From the NCBI RefSeq assembly GCF_018784445.1, contig NZ_WQOH01000014.1, positions 1 through 64,000 on the forward strand: 64,000 nt of DNA. The letters run 5' to 3'. The stretch is from Gemmiger formicilis. Its GTDB lineage: Bacteria; Bacillota; Clostridia; Oscillospirales; Ruminococcaceae. Every line of letters starts with the position of its first letter. The first letter of the stretch is position 1. The notes beneath the pieces are model-generated. The model saw only the letters and a list, made by a program, of their open reading frames with translations, did not search any database and was not told where the DNA came from. Both the position numbers and the translations under genes were made by a program. Shown piece by piece: positions 26,024 through 34,051 of this stretch.

Positions 26024-26959
26024 ATGGATTATAACAGCACGCGCAGCTTTACGATGACGCTGGCGCACCGCGCGGTGGGGGATATCCGCCGCGGGGGCTT
26101 CCGGCAGCTGCGCAACTATGTGGATATGTGCGCCACACTGGCAAAAAAGCCGCAGCAGAAAGACTTCTTTGCCTACGCGCAAAAGGCTTTGCAGCGCACG
26201 GACAGCTGCTATTACAGCATGATCCACCGTCTGCTGGACTCGGTGGAGGAGGACCGCATCTGCACCGTCGGCGTTAATATGGGCTTCGGCGGGCTGATCT
26301 ACGGTGCCAGCGAAATGAAAAAGCAGGCGGACGTGGACGGCAAGCCCATCGCCTGGATCACGGCGGCCCGCTGCGGCGACGAACGCCTGGCAGATATGGT
26401 ACCCAAGGCGGTAAAAAAAGGCAGCTTCGTCTGGCTGCTGGACGCCACAGCCAACGACCCTGTGCAGGCCGTATCGCTTGCTAAGGCCAACCCGCAGAGT
26501 GCTTTCGGCCTGCTGGCCGACCCCGCCGCGCTGGATGATGCCTGCGTCAACGCATTGACGGCCTGCCGCAACCTCGTCGTCATGCCGCTATTGCAGACGC
26601 CGGAACTGACGGCGGAGGCCTGCCGCGCCGCCCGTCGCCTAAAAGCGCAAAAAATGTTCTATGCTCTGACGGTGCTTGTGGACGATGACACCGTTGATGA
26701 GGTCACACAGGACGATTGGCTCGAGAGCATTGCTCAGGAAACACTTTTCTGTATGTGCGCCCGCAAGCCCGGTATTTCGGCGGAAAGCTCCCACAAGCTG
26801 CGCCGCAGCATCGTGGATGGCCGCATGGAGACCGGCAAGCCGGTTCTGCTGCTGGACTGGGACGGCGATGTCAAATACCTGAACAACCGCATTTCCGAGC
26901 ATATGACCTTCGGCTCCGTGCTGGCAGAAGGGGAGACCTTCCCGCTGCAGTTGGGCTGA
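26024..26959 (+). CDS. Uncharacterised protein
   Basis: I do not recognise this 311-residue soluble protein. There is no signal peptide or membrane segment. Alternating hydrophobic strands and helices (DRICTVGVNMGFGGLIYGASEM, FVWLLDATANDPVQAVSLAK, FYALTVLVDDDTVD) resemble an alpha/beta barrel such as the C-terminal part of a radical SAM enzyme, but the cluster-binding Cys motif is absent. The ATG at 26024 is preferred over the TTG at 26018; neither has a strong ribosome site. It ends at a shared terminator with the TetR gene and sits beside a radical SAM gene, so a partner role is possible. Confidence 0.75.
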   Translation: MDYNSTRSFTMTLAHRAVGDIRRGGFRQLRNYVDMCATLAKKPQQKDFFAYAQKALQRTDSCYYSMIHRLLDSVEEDRICTVGVNMGFGGLIYGASEMKKQADVDGKPIAWITAARCGDERLADMVPKAVKKGSFVWLLDATANDPVQAVSLAKANPQSAFGLLADPAALDDACVNALTACRNLVVMPLLQTPELTAEACRAARRLKAQKMFYALTVLVDDDTVDEVTQDDWLESIAQETLFCMCARKPGISAESSHKLRRSIVDGRMETGKPVLLLDWDGDVKYLNNRISEHMTFGSVLAEGETFPLQLG

Positions 26960-26980
26960 AAAGTTCGCATACTTCAACAA

Positions 26981-27025
26981 AAAGCGACCCTGTACCGATG
27001 GTAAAATCGGGTACAGGGTCGCTTT
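26981..27025. terminator. Shared terminator between convergent genes
   Basis: A perfect 16-base stem (AAAGCGACCCTGTACC at 26981-26996 with its complement at 27010-27025), with T-rich sequence on the plus side and A/T-rich sequence on the other. It serves the orphan gene and the TetR gene. Confidence 0.9.
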
Positions 27026-27027
27026 GT

Positions 27028-27588
27028 TTATTGTGTTTCGCCGCGCAGCAGGCTTTGCATGATCTCGTGGTTGAACAGCGGAATGGACAAATCGGATACC
27101 GCCGCCAGGGTGTTGCTCTTCATCCCGCTGAACACCCAGGGAATCAGCACGCCCATCATCGCGCCGGAAAAGAACTGGCCGATTTTTGCTGCCTCCTCGG
27201 CAGGGATATCCGCTTTCAGCTCCCGCGCATTCTGCGCAAAGATGGAGCAGAGATAATCGAACATATATTGCTGCAAGCTGTTCTGTCCGTTGTAGGCCAA
27301 GGCGTTGCAGTAGAACACTTTGTTTTCCAGAAAATAGGCTTCCAGTGCTGTTAGCAGGGAATCCCAGCTGGAATAGGCGCTGCGCTCTACCAAAAACTGG
27401 GTGATGCCACTCTGGAAATACCAGTTCACCAAGTCGTATTTATCCTCAAAATGGTAGTAGAAGGTGTTGCGGCCCACCCCTGCGTGGTCAACGATATCAT
27501 TGACCGAGATCTTTTCCAGCGGGGTCGTAGCCATCAATTCCTGCAGGCTCTGGGCCAGCAGATGTTTTGTCTGATTGGAACGCGGCAT
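27028..27588 (-). CDS. TetR family transcriptional regulator
   Basis: This 186-residue regulator has the N-terminal TetR helix-turn-helix (KISVNDIVDHAGVGRNTFYYHFEDKYDL) and a C-terminal ligand domain in the style of the TetR_C_8 group (LLTALEAYFLENKVFYCNAL). The ATG follows AGGAG. It is divergent from the radical SAM gene, and the palindrome ATTACGTGTAAT next to its own -10 box is a candidate operator, so it probably represses itself and the radical SAM gene. Confidence 0.92.
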   Translation of the reverse strand: MPRSNQTKHLLAQSLQELMATTPLEKISVNDIVDHAGVGRNTFYYHFEDKYDLVNWYFQSGITQFLVERSAYSSWDSLLTALEAYFLENKVFYCNALAYNGQNSLQQYMFDYLCSIFAQNARELKADIPAEEAAKIGQFFSGAMMGVLIPWVFSGMKSNTLAAVSDLSIPLFNHEIMQSLLRGETQ

Positions 27589-27617
27589 AGCAATTCTCCT
27601 GCTTTATCGGTGGTAAA

Positions 27618-27660
27618 ATTACGTGTAATCATTGTAGCACATTTCCGACAAAAAGTCCAA
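27618..27660 (-). promoter_or_regulatory. tetR promoter with palindromic operator
   Basis: On the minus strand TTGGAC (27655-27660), an 18-base spacer and TACAAT (27631-27636). The perfect palindrome ATTACGTGTAAT (27618-27629) lies one base downstream of the -10, where the transcript would start. It is a good candidate for autorepression. Confidence 0.6.
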
Positions 27661-27761
27661 ATATTTCACTGCCACGCCGCAAAAACTGCGGCGGGTTTTG
27701 TATGACAATTCAGCCGGAATGTTTGGTTTTGCCCATAGCGGCGCGGTTTGCGGGCTTTAAA

Positions 27762-27790
27762 TTGAACACTCCCCGGCTTTTGTCTATGTA
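27762..27790 (+). promoter_or_regulatory. Promoter of radical SAM gene
   Basis: TTGAAC (27762-27767), a 17-base spacer and TATGTA (27785-27790), 66 bases before the start codon. No second copy of the ATTACGTGTAAT palindrome is seen here. Confidence 0.45.
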
Positions 27791-27856
27791 CACAACGCCG
27801 CGAAAAAGCATAAAATAAGGCCATAAAACGGAGAAAGAAAAGGAGAGCAATCTATC

Positions 27857-29281
27857 ATGCCGATGAATAAAGTGGTTCATGCCGCCCAGCGTGCAGCGTT
27901 CAGCGCTGCCATTGATGCCGCCATCAACGCAGTGCGCGGCAAAGGCCCTGAACATATGGCCGAGCAGGCTGTCAAGCTCGTCAACCTGGCGCAGCCCCTG
28001 CTGGCTCACCGTTACCCCGATGCCGACTGGGACAAGGTCCGCTCCTTCGTGTCCGACCCCAACAGCAAGTGGATGGAGTACGCCTACAAGGCCATCAATG
28101 AGATCGACCCCCATATCCTGAAGATGAACACCCTGAACCTCGTGTACGAGGGTATGTTCGCAGGCTACAACTACGTCATGGAACTGCGCAAGAAGTACGA
28201 CTGCAACATGCCGTGGATTTTGCTGTTCGACCCGACTTCCGCCTGCAACCTGCACTGCAAGGGCTGCTGGGCTGCCGAGTACGGCAACCGCCTGAACCTG
28301 AGTTTTGAGGATATGGATCGCATCGTTACCGAGGGTGAGGAACTGGGCATCCACTGGTATATGTGCACCGGCGGTGAGCCGACCTGCCGCAAGGAAGACC
28401 TGTTCAAGCTGGCCGCCAAGCACCAGAACTCGGTGTTCCACCTCTTCACCAACGGCACGCTGATTGACCAGGCCTTCTGTGACCGCGTCAAGGAAGTCGG
28501 CAACATGGCCTTCTTCATCTCCATCGAGGGCATCGGCGATGCCACCGACGACCGCCGCGGTAAGGGCGTCTATGACCGCGTCATGCACGCCATGGATCTG
28601 ATGAAGGAGAACGGCCTGCTGTTCGGTACCTCCATCTGCTACACCAGCGCTAACTACAAGGCCGTCACCAGCGATGAGTTCATGGATATGCTCATCAGCC
28701 ATGGCGTGCGCTTCAACTGGTACTTCCACTATATGCCCATCGGCGACGGTGCCAATGTTGACCTGATGCTGAACGCTGAGCAGCGCGAGTATATGATCCA
28801 CCGTGTCCGTGAGATCCGCGGCTACACCGGCGGCAAGCCTATCTTCTGCATCGACTTCCAGAACGACGGCGAGTACATCGACGGCTGCATTGCCGGCGGC
28901 CGTCAGTATGCCCATATCAACCCGGCCGGTGATGTGGAGCCCTGCGTGTTCATCCACTACTCCAACGCCAACATCCACGACAAGAGCCTGCTCGAGTGCC
29001 TGCAGCAGCCGTTGTTCAAGGAATACCACAAGGGCCAGCCCTTCAACCACAACCACCTGCGCCCCTGCCCGATGCTCGAAAACCCCGAGTTGCTGGGTGA
29101 GATGGTCAAGCGCAGCGGTGCCCACAGCACCGATATGCAGCAGCCGGAATCTACGGATGATGTGTTCCGCCGCTGCCGCCCCTATGCCGACCAGTGGACT
29201 CCCTCCGCTGACCGCATCTGGGCCGAGGAGCACCCCGACTGTGCCTCCTGCGCCAGCTGCTCCGCCTGCGCATCCAAGTAA
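27857..29281 (+). CDS. Radical SAM protein with Cys-rich C-terminus
   Basis: This 474-residue radical SAM enzyme binds its [4Fe-4S] cluster through CNLHCKGC (Cys130, 134, 137). It has a helical N-terminal domain of about 115 residues, then the barrel (YMCTGGEPTCRKEDLF, ISIEGIG), and a SPASM-like region (GDVEPCVFIHYSNAN ... RPCPMLENP). The C-terminal four Cys at 462, 465, 468 and 471 are spaced CxxCxxCxxC and may hold another cluster. The substrate is unknown. It is divergent from a TetR regulator and followed by a strong terminator, so it is a single-gene unit. Confidence 0.88.
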   Translation: MPMNKVVHAAQRAAFSAAIDAAINAVRGKGPEHMAEQAVKLVNLAQPLLAHRYPDADWDKVRSFVSDPNSKWMEYAYKAINEIDPHILKMNTLNLVYEGMFAGYNYVMELRKKYDCNMPWILLFDPTSACNLHCKGCWAAEYGNRLNLSFEDMDRIVTEGEELGIHWYMCTGGEPTCRKEDLFKLAAKHQNSVFHLFTNGTLIDQAFCDRVKEVGNMAFFISIEGIGDATDDRRGKGVYDRVMHAMDLMKENGLLFGTSICYTSANYKAVTSDEFMDMLISHGVRFNWYFHYMPIGDGANVDLMLNAEQREYMIHRVREIRGYTGGKPIFCIDFQNDGEYIDGCIAGGRQYAHINPAGDVEPCVFIHYSNANIHDKSLLECLQQPLFKEYHKGQPFNHNHLRPCPMLENPELLGEMVKRSGAHSTDMQQPESTDDVFRRCRPYADQWTPSADRIWAEEHPDCASCASCSACASK

Positions 29282-29298
29282 AATAGCATAAGCTCCTG

Positions 29299-29330
29299 CG
29301 CCCCGCTGTATTTTGCAGCGGGGCGTTTTT
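29299..29330 (+). terminator. Terminator after radical SAM gene
   Basis: A perfect 10-base GC stem (CGCCCCGCTG at 29299-29308 with CAGCGGGGCG at 29316-29325), followed by TTTTT. Confidence 0.92.
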
Positions 29331-29472
29331 GCGTTGAAAGGCATCCTCCTTGGGGGGAGGCACCGGGCTTGTCATGTTTTCGGACATTTCACCGTTCCCG
29401 GATTTTCTCACCCGGCCGCGCATATAGTGGTAACAGAGCCAATGCAGGGGAGGTGGGCCTATCAAAACGGTA

Positions 29473-30330
29473 GTGTATCTGGATGTGCTGCTGCTGACGA
29501 ATTTCCTCATGGCCTATTTCCTGTTGCTGGCGGCAGGGGCGCTCAGCGGGCAGCGGGGAGGGTTCGTGCGGATGCTGGCGGGCAGTGGGCTGGCGGCGAT
29601 GTCGTCGCTTATTTTGTTTGCGCCGCCCCAGCCCTACCTTGTGCAGGTCGTCTACAAAATCACCACGGCGCTGGCTATTACGGCGGCGGCTTTCGGCTGG
29701 CGCAGCAAACGGCGGCTGGTCACGGCGGCCTGTTGGTATGCAGCGCTGAATATCGCCCTGGCGGGGGCGGTGCTGCTGGCCGTTCTGCGCACCGGCACGC
29801 GGGCAGCGGATACGGCCAACCTGACGGTGTATCTGCGCGTTTCGCCGTTGCTTTTATTGGCGCTGTCGGGCGTCTGCTGCGGCGCAGTGGATCTTGGCCT
29901 GCGGCTGCTGATGCGGCGGGACGCCCCGATAAAAACCGTCGGGCTGGAATTTGAACTCTGCGGCCAGCCCATCCGGCTGCGGGCGACACCGGACACCGGC
30001 TGCCACCTGCGCGACCCCATCACCTGTCTGCCGGTGCTCGTCGTCAGCTACCCGGATGCCAAGGCGCGGCTGCCCGGGCCAGCGGTGGATTTTTTGGAGC
30101 AATGGTTCGCCGGAGCCACCCAGGCAGATCCGCCGCCCGGCGCACGGCTGCGGCTGGTGCCCTGCGGCACGGCGGCAGACAGAACCCTGCTGCCCGGCTT
30201 TGCGGTACCGGGTATTGGCCTTATCACCGAGAAAGGTGTGCTGGGCCTGGGCCGCAGCGCCGTGGTGTTTGCACCGCGCAGCTTTGGCAGCACCGCCTAC
30301 GAAGCGCTGTACGGCAATGATTTTTTGTGA
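29473..30330 (+). CDS. spoIIGA: Sporulation sigma-E factor processing peptidase SpoIIGA
   Basis: This is a membrane aspartic protease that cleaves the pro-sequence from sigma-E. The 285-residue protein has five N-terminal membrane spans (to about residue 145) and a C-terminal protease domain with the [12 protein letters not shown] motif (catalytic Asp174 in DTG). The only conventional start is the GTG at 29473, but the GGGGAGGTGGG site is about 16 bases away. An in-frame ATC at 29461, with better spacing, would give the usual SpoIIGA opening (KTVVYLDVL). sigE follows directly. Confidence 0.9.
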   Translation: MYLDVLLLTNFLMAYFLLLAAGALSGQRGGFVRMLAGSGLAAMSSLILFAPPQPYLVQVVYKITTALAITAAAFGWRSKRRLVTAACWYAALNIALAGAVLLAVLRTGTRAADTANLTVYLRVSPLLLLALSGVCCGAVDLGLRLLMRRDAPIKTVGLEFELCGQPIRLRATPDTGCHLRDPITCLPVLVVSYPDAKARLPGPAVDFLEQWFAGATQADPPPGARLRLVPCGTAADRTLLPGFAVPGIGLITEKGVLGLGRSAVVFAPRSFGSTAYEALYGNDFL

Positions 30331-30347
30331 CAAAGTGGGAGAACATC

Positions 30348-31043
30348 ATGCTCAAAGAACTGTACCTGCTGTGGCTGCGGCTGGCCGCCCCGCAGGAGCT
30401 GCACTACATCAACGGAGCGGACACATTACCGCCGCCGCTGCCGCCCGATGAGGAACGCGCCGCCCTGGCCGCACTGGCAGCGGGCCGGCCCCAGGCGCGG
30501 GATCTGCTCATTACACATAATCTGCGGCTTGTCGTGTACATTGCCAAAAAGTTTGAGACACCGTCGGCTGGCATTGAGGATATGATCTCGATAGGCACGA
30601 TTGGCCTTATCAAGGCTGTCAACACCTTTGAACCTACGAAAAACATCAAGCTGGCGACCTACGCCAGCCGATGTATCGAGAATGAAATTTTGATGTACCT
30701 GCGAAAAAGTTCCAACCGGCGGCAGGATGCCAGCATTGACGAGCCGCTGAACACCGACACCGACGGCAACGAACTTTTGCTGATGGATGTGCTGACCAGC
30801 GACGACCCCCAGGTGGGCGAGGAACTGGAACGCAATGCCGAACGTGCGGCCCTGCGCGGCGCAGTGCAGCGGCTTTCCCCCCGTGAACGGCGTATCATGG
30901 AGCTGCGCTTCGGCTTGAACCACGAGGAAGAACACACCCAGAAAGAAGTCGCCGACACGCTGGGCATATCCCAGAGCTATATCTCGCGGCTGGAAAAGCG
31001 CATTATCCGCAGATTACGCCGGGAGTTGGAGGCGGTGGGCTAA
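30348..31043 (+). CDS. sigE: RNA polymerase sporulation sigma factor SigE
   Basis: This is the mother-cell early sigma factor. The 231-residue protein has a short amphipathic pro-sequence ([16 protein letters not shown]), then the family [17 protein letters not shown], region 2 ([51 protein letters not shown]) and region 4 ([21 protein letters not shown]). Start at 30348, behind GGGAG; a GTG at 30327 overlapping spoIIGA would lengthen the pro-sequence by 7. It lies directly after its processing protease. Confidence 0.95.
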   Translation: MLKELYLLWLRLAAPQELHYINGADTLPPPLPPDEERAALAALAAGRPQARDLLITHNLRLVVYIAKKFETPSAGIEDMISIGTIGLIKAVNTFEPTKNIKLATYASRCIENEILMYLRKSSNRRQDASIDEPLNTDTDGNELLLMDVLTSDDPQVGEELERNAERAALRGAVQRLSPRERRIMELRFGLNHEEEHTQKEVADTLGISQSYISRLEKRIIRRLRRELEAVG

Positions 31044-31058
31044 AAAATCTGCAGCTTC

Positions 31059-31143
31059 GTAGGGGCCGGGCATGCCCGGCCCGCGGCCTGCCCGTCAGCA
31101 GGAGTCCCCGGAAAGCCGCGGGCCGCACATGTGCGGCCCCTAC
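31059..31143. repeat. Pair of GTAGGGGC repeats facing each other
   Basis: A direct unit (GTAGGGGCCGGGC..., from 31059 to about 31088) and an inverted unit ending GCGGCCCCTAC (about 31115-31143) flank a 26-base centre. Each folds alone, and the CCCGCGGC/GCCGCGGG ends also pair with each other, so the whole array can form one long stem. It lies between convergent sigE and the minus-strand gene and may act as their terminator. Confidence 0.7.
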
Positions 31144-31156
31144 AGGGCAATGCCTT

Positions 31157-31678
31157 CTACACCACCGGCTCCACCCGGGTGTTTGTCACAAACTCCACGG
31201 CCAGCCCGACGACCATGTTCATTTCGGGCTGCATTGAATACAGCAGATACTCGTACCCATCCCGCGCCCAGCTGATGCCGGTGATACGCCCGGCGTTCTG
31301 CCGCTGTGTGACCGTGATGCCGTCGATCTCATACTGCTGCACATCCTCAAACGCCAGGTCAAAGAACCCGGCGGGGTATAACATCTGCCCCTGCTTCGCG
31401 GTGCGCAGGCTCATCCGCCGCCCAGGTACAATGTTGTAATCGATCTCCGAGACGCGTCCCTCGATGAGCCAGTAGCGATAGGGAATGATGATTTCGTTGT
31501 TGGGCGTGGACGCGACCCGGAATCCACCCGTCTGCCCATAGTTGGGCTGCAAATACTCGGTGCGGGTCTCGCGGCCGTCGCGCAGTTCCTCCCGCCGCAA
31601 AACCAGCACCAGGACCAGCGCCACCGATACGACGGCCAGCAGTACCAGCACAATGACAAACCACAGGGAATCCATCAT
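31157..31678 (-). CDS. Uncharacterised membrane-anchored protein between sigE and sigG
   Basis: I do not recognise this 173-residue protein. It has one N-terminal membrane span (about residues 5-27, very Val/Leu-rich), then a basic/acidic stretch and a soluble domain rich in beta strands (FRVASTPNNEIIIPYRYWLIEGR, VSEIDYNIVPGRRMSLR, YEIDGITVTQRQNAGRITGI). The ribosome site GGAGGGGG is strong. Lying between the two sporulation sigma genes on the opposite strand, it could be made during sporulation, but no clear sigma promoter proves this. Confidence 0.75.
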   Translation of the reverse strand: MMDSLWFVIVLVLLAVVSVALVLVLVLRREELRDGRETRTEYLQPNYGQTGGFRVASTPNNEIIIPYRYWLIEGRVSEIDYNIVPGRRMSLRTAKQGQMLYPAGFFDLAFEDVQQYEIDGITVTQRQNAGRITGISWARDGYEYLLYSMQPEMNMVVGLAVEFVTNTRVEPVV

Positions 31679-31751
31679 AAAAACCCCCTCCTTTTTCGTA
31701 TGCTATGCGCCGCCGCAGCCCAATGTGCAAAATTTACCGGTTTGCCGCGGC

Positions 31752-31780
31752 GCATACCGGCCCATACTCCCGGTAAATAA
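31752..31780 (+). promoter_or_regulatory. Possible sigma-F-type promoter of sigG
   Basis: GCATA (31752-31756) matches the sigma-F -35 GYATA, and after exactly 15 bases GGTAAATAA (31772-31780) partly matches the sigma-F -10 pattern GGnnAnAnT: the GG and the first A fit, the last two conserved positions do not. The transcript would have a very short leader before the sigG ribosome site. Sigma-F control of sigG is known in Bacillus. Confidence 0.35.
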
Positions 31781-31798
31781 AAACTGGGGGTCAACAGG

Positions 31799-32578
31799 AT
31801 GTATGCTGGAAAAGTAGAACTCTGCGGCGTGGATACCGCCCGCCTGCCAGTGCTGAGCGAAGCCGAAAAAGCCCGCCTTATCAAGGCGGCCCGCGCGGGT
31901 GACCGCCAGGCCCGGCAGGAGATGGTGCAGGGCAACCTGCGGCTGGTGCTCAGCGTCGTGCAGAAATTCGCAAGCCGCGGCGAGAATATGGACGACCTGT
32001 TCCAGGTGGGCTGCATCGGGCTTATCAAGGCCATCGATAACTTTGACCCGGCGCAGAACGTGCGGTTTTCCACCTACGGTGTGCCGATGATCGTGGGCGA
32101 GGTCAAGCGCTACCTGCGGGACAACAACGCCGTGCGGGTCAGCCGCTCCATCCGTGATTTGGCCTACCACTCGATGCAGGCGCGGGAGGAACTGCAAAAG
32201 CAGAATGGCCGCGAGCCGAAAATATCCGAGATCGCCGCCAAGGTGGGCCAAAGCCCCGAAAACGTCGCCATGGCGCTGGAATCCGCCGTCACGCCCGCCA
32301 GTCTGTACGAGCCGGTCTACTCCGACGGTGAGGACAGTTTTGCCCTGGTGGATCAGCTGCGGGACAACGCAGGCGAGGAAAACTGGATCAGCGATATGAT
32401 GTTCCGTGACACGGTCAAGGCCCTGACACCCCGGGAACGGCGCATCATCGCGCTGCGGTATCTCCGCGGCCAGACCCAGACCCAGGTGGCGCAGGAAATC
32501 GGCATCAGTCAGGCCCAGGTCAGCCGCCTGGAAAAGGCCGCACTAAAGCATATTAAAGAGCAAATCTGCGCGGACTAA
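31799..32578 (+). CDS. sigG: RNA polymerase sporulation sigma factor SigG
   Basis: This is the late forespore sigma factor. The 259-residue protein opens with KVELCGVDTARLPVLSE, the SigG hallmark, followed by region 2 (NLRLVLSVVQKFASRGENMDDLFQ, FSTYGVPMIVGEVKRYLRDNN), region 3 (REPKISEIAAKVGQ) and region 4 (TQVAQEIGISQAQVSRLEKAAL). GGGGG lies 8 bases before the ATG. It is the second sporulation sigma gene in the cluster and ends at a convergent terminator. Confidence 0.96.
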   Translation: MYAGKVELCGVDTARLPVLSEAEKARLIKAARAGDRQARQEMVQGNLRLVLSVVQKFASRGENMDDLFQVGCIGLIKAIDNFDPAQNVRFSTYGVPMIVGEVKRYLRDNNAVRVSRSIRDLAYHSMQAREELQKQNGREPKISEIAAKVGQSPENVAMALESAVTPASLYEPVYSDGEDSFALVDQLRDNAGEENWISDMMFRDTVKALTPRERRIIALRYLRGQTQTQVAQEIGISQAQVSRLEKAALKHIKEQICAD

Positions 32579-32588
32579 GCAAAACAAA

Positions 32589-32619
32589 ACCCGCGGCATC
32601 CAAATCGGACGCCGCGGGT
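32589..32619. terminator. Terminator between sigG and HAD gene
   Basis: ACCCGCGGC (32589-32597) pairs with GCCGCGGGT (32611-32619). On the minus strand it is followed by a T-rich tract. It ends both convergent genes. Confidence 0.75.
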
Positions 32620-32629
32620 CATTTATGCT

Positions 32630-33241
32630 TTACTCAATCTCGATTCCGCACGCTCCCAGCGCACGGGTGAAGGACTTCGGGTTCTTATACAAAATACCGG
32701 TGATGCCCAGGTTGTACGCGGCCTGGGCATTTGCCTTGTTGTCGTCCACAAAAATCGACTCATCGTAGGCCAGGCGACAGGTCTGCATCAGCGTTGTAAA
32801 AATCTCCGGCTCGGGCTTGCACAGGTGTACGTCGCAGGACGCAATCCCGCCGTCGAATAGTGAGAACCACTCCCGCTGGCGCAGCTCGTCCATGATGTCG
32901 GTGGGAATGTTCGTCAGGTAGTACAGCCGGTAGCCCGCGGCTTTCAGCTTGCGCATGATCTGCACGGTCGTCTTTTTTGTGCGCAGCATCGTGGCCCACT
33001 CGTCAATGCAGGTCTGCACCTCAAATATGCGGCCTGCCTCGGCGGCGTGCTCTAACATCTGCTTGTTGGCGGCCTCGCGGGTGATGGTGCCCCGGTCCAG
33101 ATCCTGCCACTCCTGGCTGCCGAAAACCAGCTCGTAGGTTTCCTCCTCAGCGCGGCGGTTCATGAAATGGTCCATCAAGAAATCCTTGGGGGCAAAATCC
33201 ACCACAACGCCGCCAAAATCGAAAATAATATTTTTATACAT
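32630..33241 (-). CDS. HAD family hydrolase
   Basis: This 203-residue HAD-superfamily protein begins MYKNIIFDFGGVVVDF, with the motif I position reading DFGGV (Asp nucleophile, but Gly in place of the second Asp). This sequence occurs in the YihX-type haloacid dehalogenase-like group. Motif II is YYLTN, motif III is KPEPEIF and motif IV is IFVDDNKAN. It likely acts on a small phosphorylated or halogenated compound; the substrate is unknown. Start at 33241, behind GGAGG; the frame opens 30 codons earlier without support. Confidence 0.88.
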   Translation of the reverse strand: MYKNIIFDFGGVVVDFAPKDFLMDHFMNRRAEEETYELVFGSQEWQDLDRGTITREAANKQMLEHAAEAGRIFEVQTCIDEWATMLRTKKTTVQIMRKLKAAGYRLYYLTNIPTDIMDELRQREWFSLFDGGIASCDVHLCKPEPEIFTTLMQTCRLAYDESIFVDDNKANAQAAYNLGITGILYKNPKSFTRALGACGIEIE

Positions 33242-33277
33242 AAAAACCTCCGTAAGGTGCATAGCATATTTTCTACT

Positions 33278-33306
33278 ATTATACACGCAATTTGCATAGG
33301 ATACAA
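33278..33306 (-). promoter_or_regulatory. Promoter of HAD gene
   Basis: On the minus strand TTGTAT (33301-33306), a 17-base spacer and a perfect TATAAT (33278-33283). Confidence 0.65.
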
Positions 33307-33324
33307 GAGAAAGGGGGCTATCCC

Positions 33325-33579
33325 ATGACATTGCGCGATTTGAGCAACAAGGATGTCATCCAGCTGAAAACCGGCGAAAACCTTGGCCGCATCGACGATA
33401 TCGTCTTTGACGAGCGGGGGGCGCGGCTGCAATCGGTCATCCTGCGCGGGCGGGCGCACTGCTTTGGCCTGCTGGGCTGCGATGATGACCTGATCCTCCC
33501 GTGGGAGAGCATCAAGACCATCGGCACCGATGCTATTATGGTGGACGCCGAGCCGCTGCCCGGTACCCGCCGCCGCTAA
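33325..33579 (+). CDS. YlmC/YmxH family sporulation protein (PRC-barrel)
   Basis: This 84-residue PRC-barrel protein of the YlmC/YmxH family is commonly linked to sporulation genes in Clostridia. It shows the PRC pattern LRDLSNKDVIQLKTGENLGRIDDIVFD, then GCDDDLILPWESIKTIGTDAI. Start at 33325, behind GAAAGGGGG. It is near sigG and often lies close to it in relatives. The biochemical role is unknown. Confidence 0.88.
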   Translation: MTLRDLSNKDVIQLKTGENLGRIDDIVFDERGARLQSVILRGRAHCFGLLGCDDDLILPWESIKTIGTDAIMVDAEPLPGTRRR

Positions 33580-33645
33580 GGCAAGAAAATCGTATATTTT
33601 GTGTAAAATTCCGCAAAAGCGGATGCTTTTTTTAGAGCAATGTGC

Positions 33646-33651
33646 TATAAT
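33646..33651 (+). promoter_or_regulatory. -10 box of comEA-like gene
   Basis: A perfect TATAAT 32 bases before the start codon. The -35 region is poor. A small CCGC-AAAA-GCGG hairpin followed by a T run (33611-33636) just upstream may end the ymxH transcript. Confidence 0.45.
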
Positions 33652-33682
33652 TAAAATTCAACAGGAAATGGGAGACACGGCC

Positions 33683-34036
33683 ATGCAGACAACCCGGAAA
33701 CTCGCAGCGCTGACGGCTGCCGCAGCGGCGTTGATTATCCTGGGGTCGCTGTTCCTCATCGCGCCTGTGTGGCAGCCGCAAAGCCCCGCCGCTGTGTATA
33801 TCCCGGCGGCTGTGGCCGCGCCGACGCCGACCCCCGCCCCGGCAATCATCAACATCAACACCGCTACTGCCGAGGAACTGACCACCCTGCCGGGCCTTGG
33901 CCCCGAGAAGGCCGCCGCCCTTGTCGCATACCGCACCGCTCACGGCGCATTTGCGTCGCTGGCTGACGCGGCCAACGTCAAGGGGATATCCCTGCGCATG
34001 ACAGAAAGCTGGGCGGGCCTTGCCGCCGTACAATAA
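33683..34036 (+). CDS. ComEA-like helix-hairpin-helix protein
   Basis: This 117-residue protein has one N-terminal membrane anchor (about 7-27), a Pro/Ala/Thr linker, and a C-terminal helix-hairpin-helix domain (INTATAEELTTLPGLGPEKAAALVAYR, then FASLADAANVKGI), the fold of ComEA, the DNA receptor for transformation. It lacks the SLBB domain of full ComEA, and no other com genes are in the window. It is therefore best called ComEA-related. Start at 33683, behind GGGAGA. Confidence 0.85.
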   Translation: MQTTRKLAALTAAAAALIILGSLFLIAPVWQPQSPAAVYIPAAVAAPTPTPAPAIININTATAEELTTLPGLGPEKAAALVAYRTAHGAFASLADAANVKGISLRMTESWAGLAAVQ

Positions 34037-34051
34037 ATGGAGGAGATCAAC

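Noticed and set aside
27675-27700. Terminator upstream of the radical SAM promoter
   Set aside because: CGCCGC/GCGGCG followed by TTTT has terminator form on the plus strand, but no plus-strand gene ends before it. It may only block stray transcription, so it is not listed as a feature.
29375-29395. Spo0A-box-like TTCGGACA upstream of spoIIGA
   Set aside because: The consensus is TTCGACA/TGTCGAA. The extra G breaks the match, and no second box or well-spaced promoter supports it.
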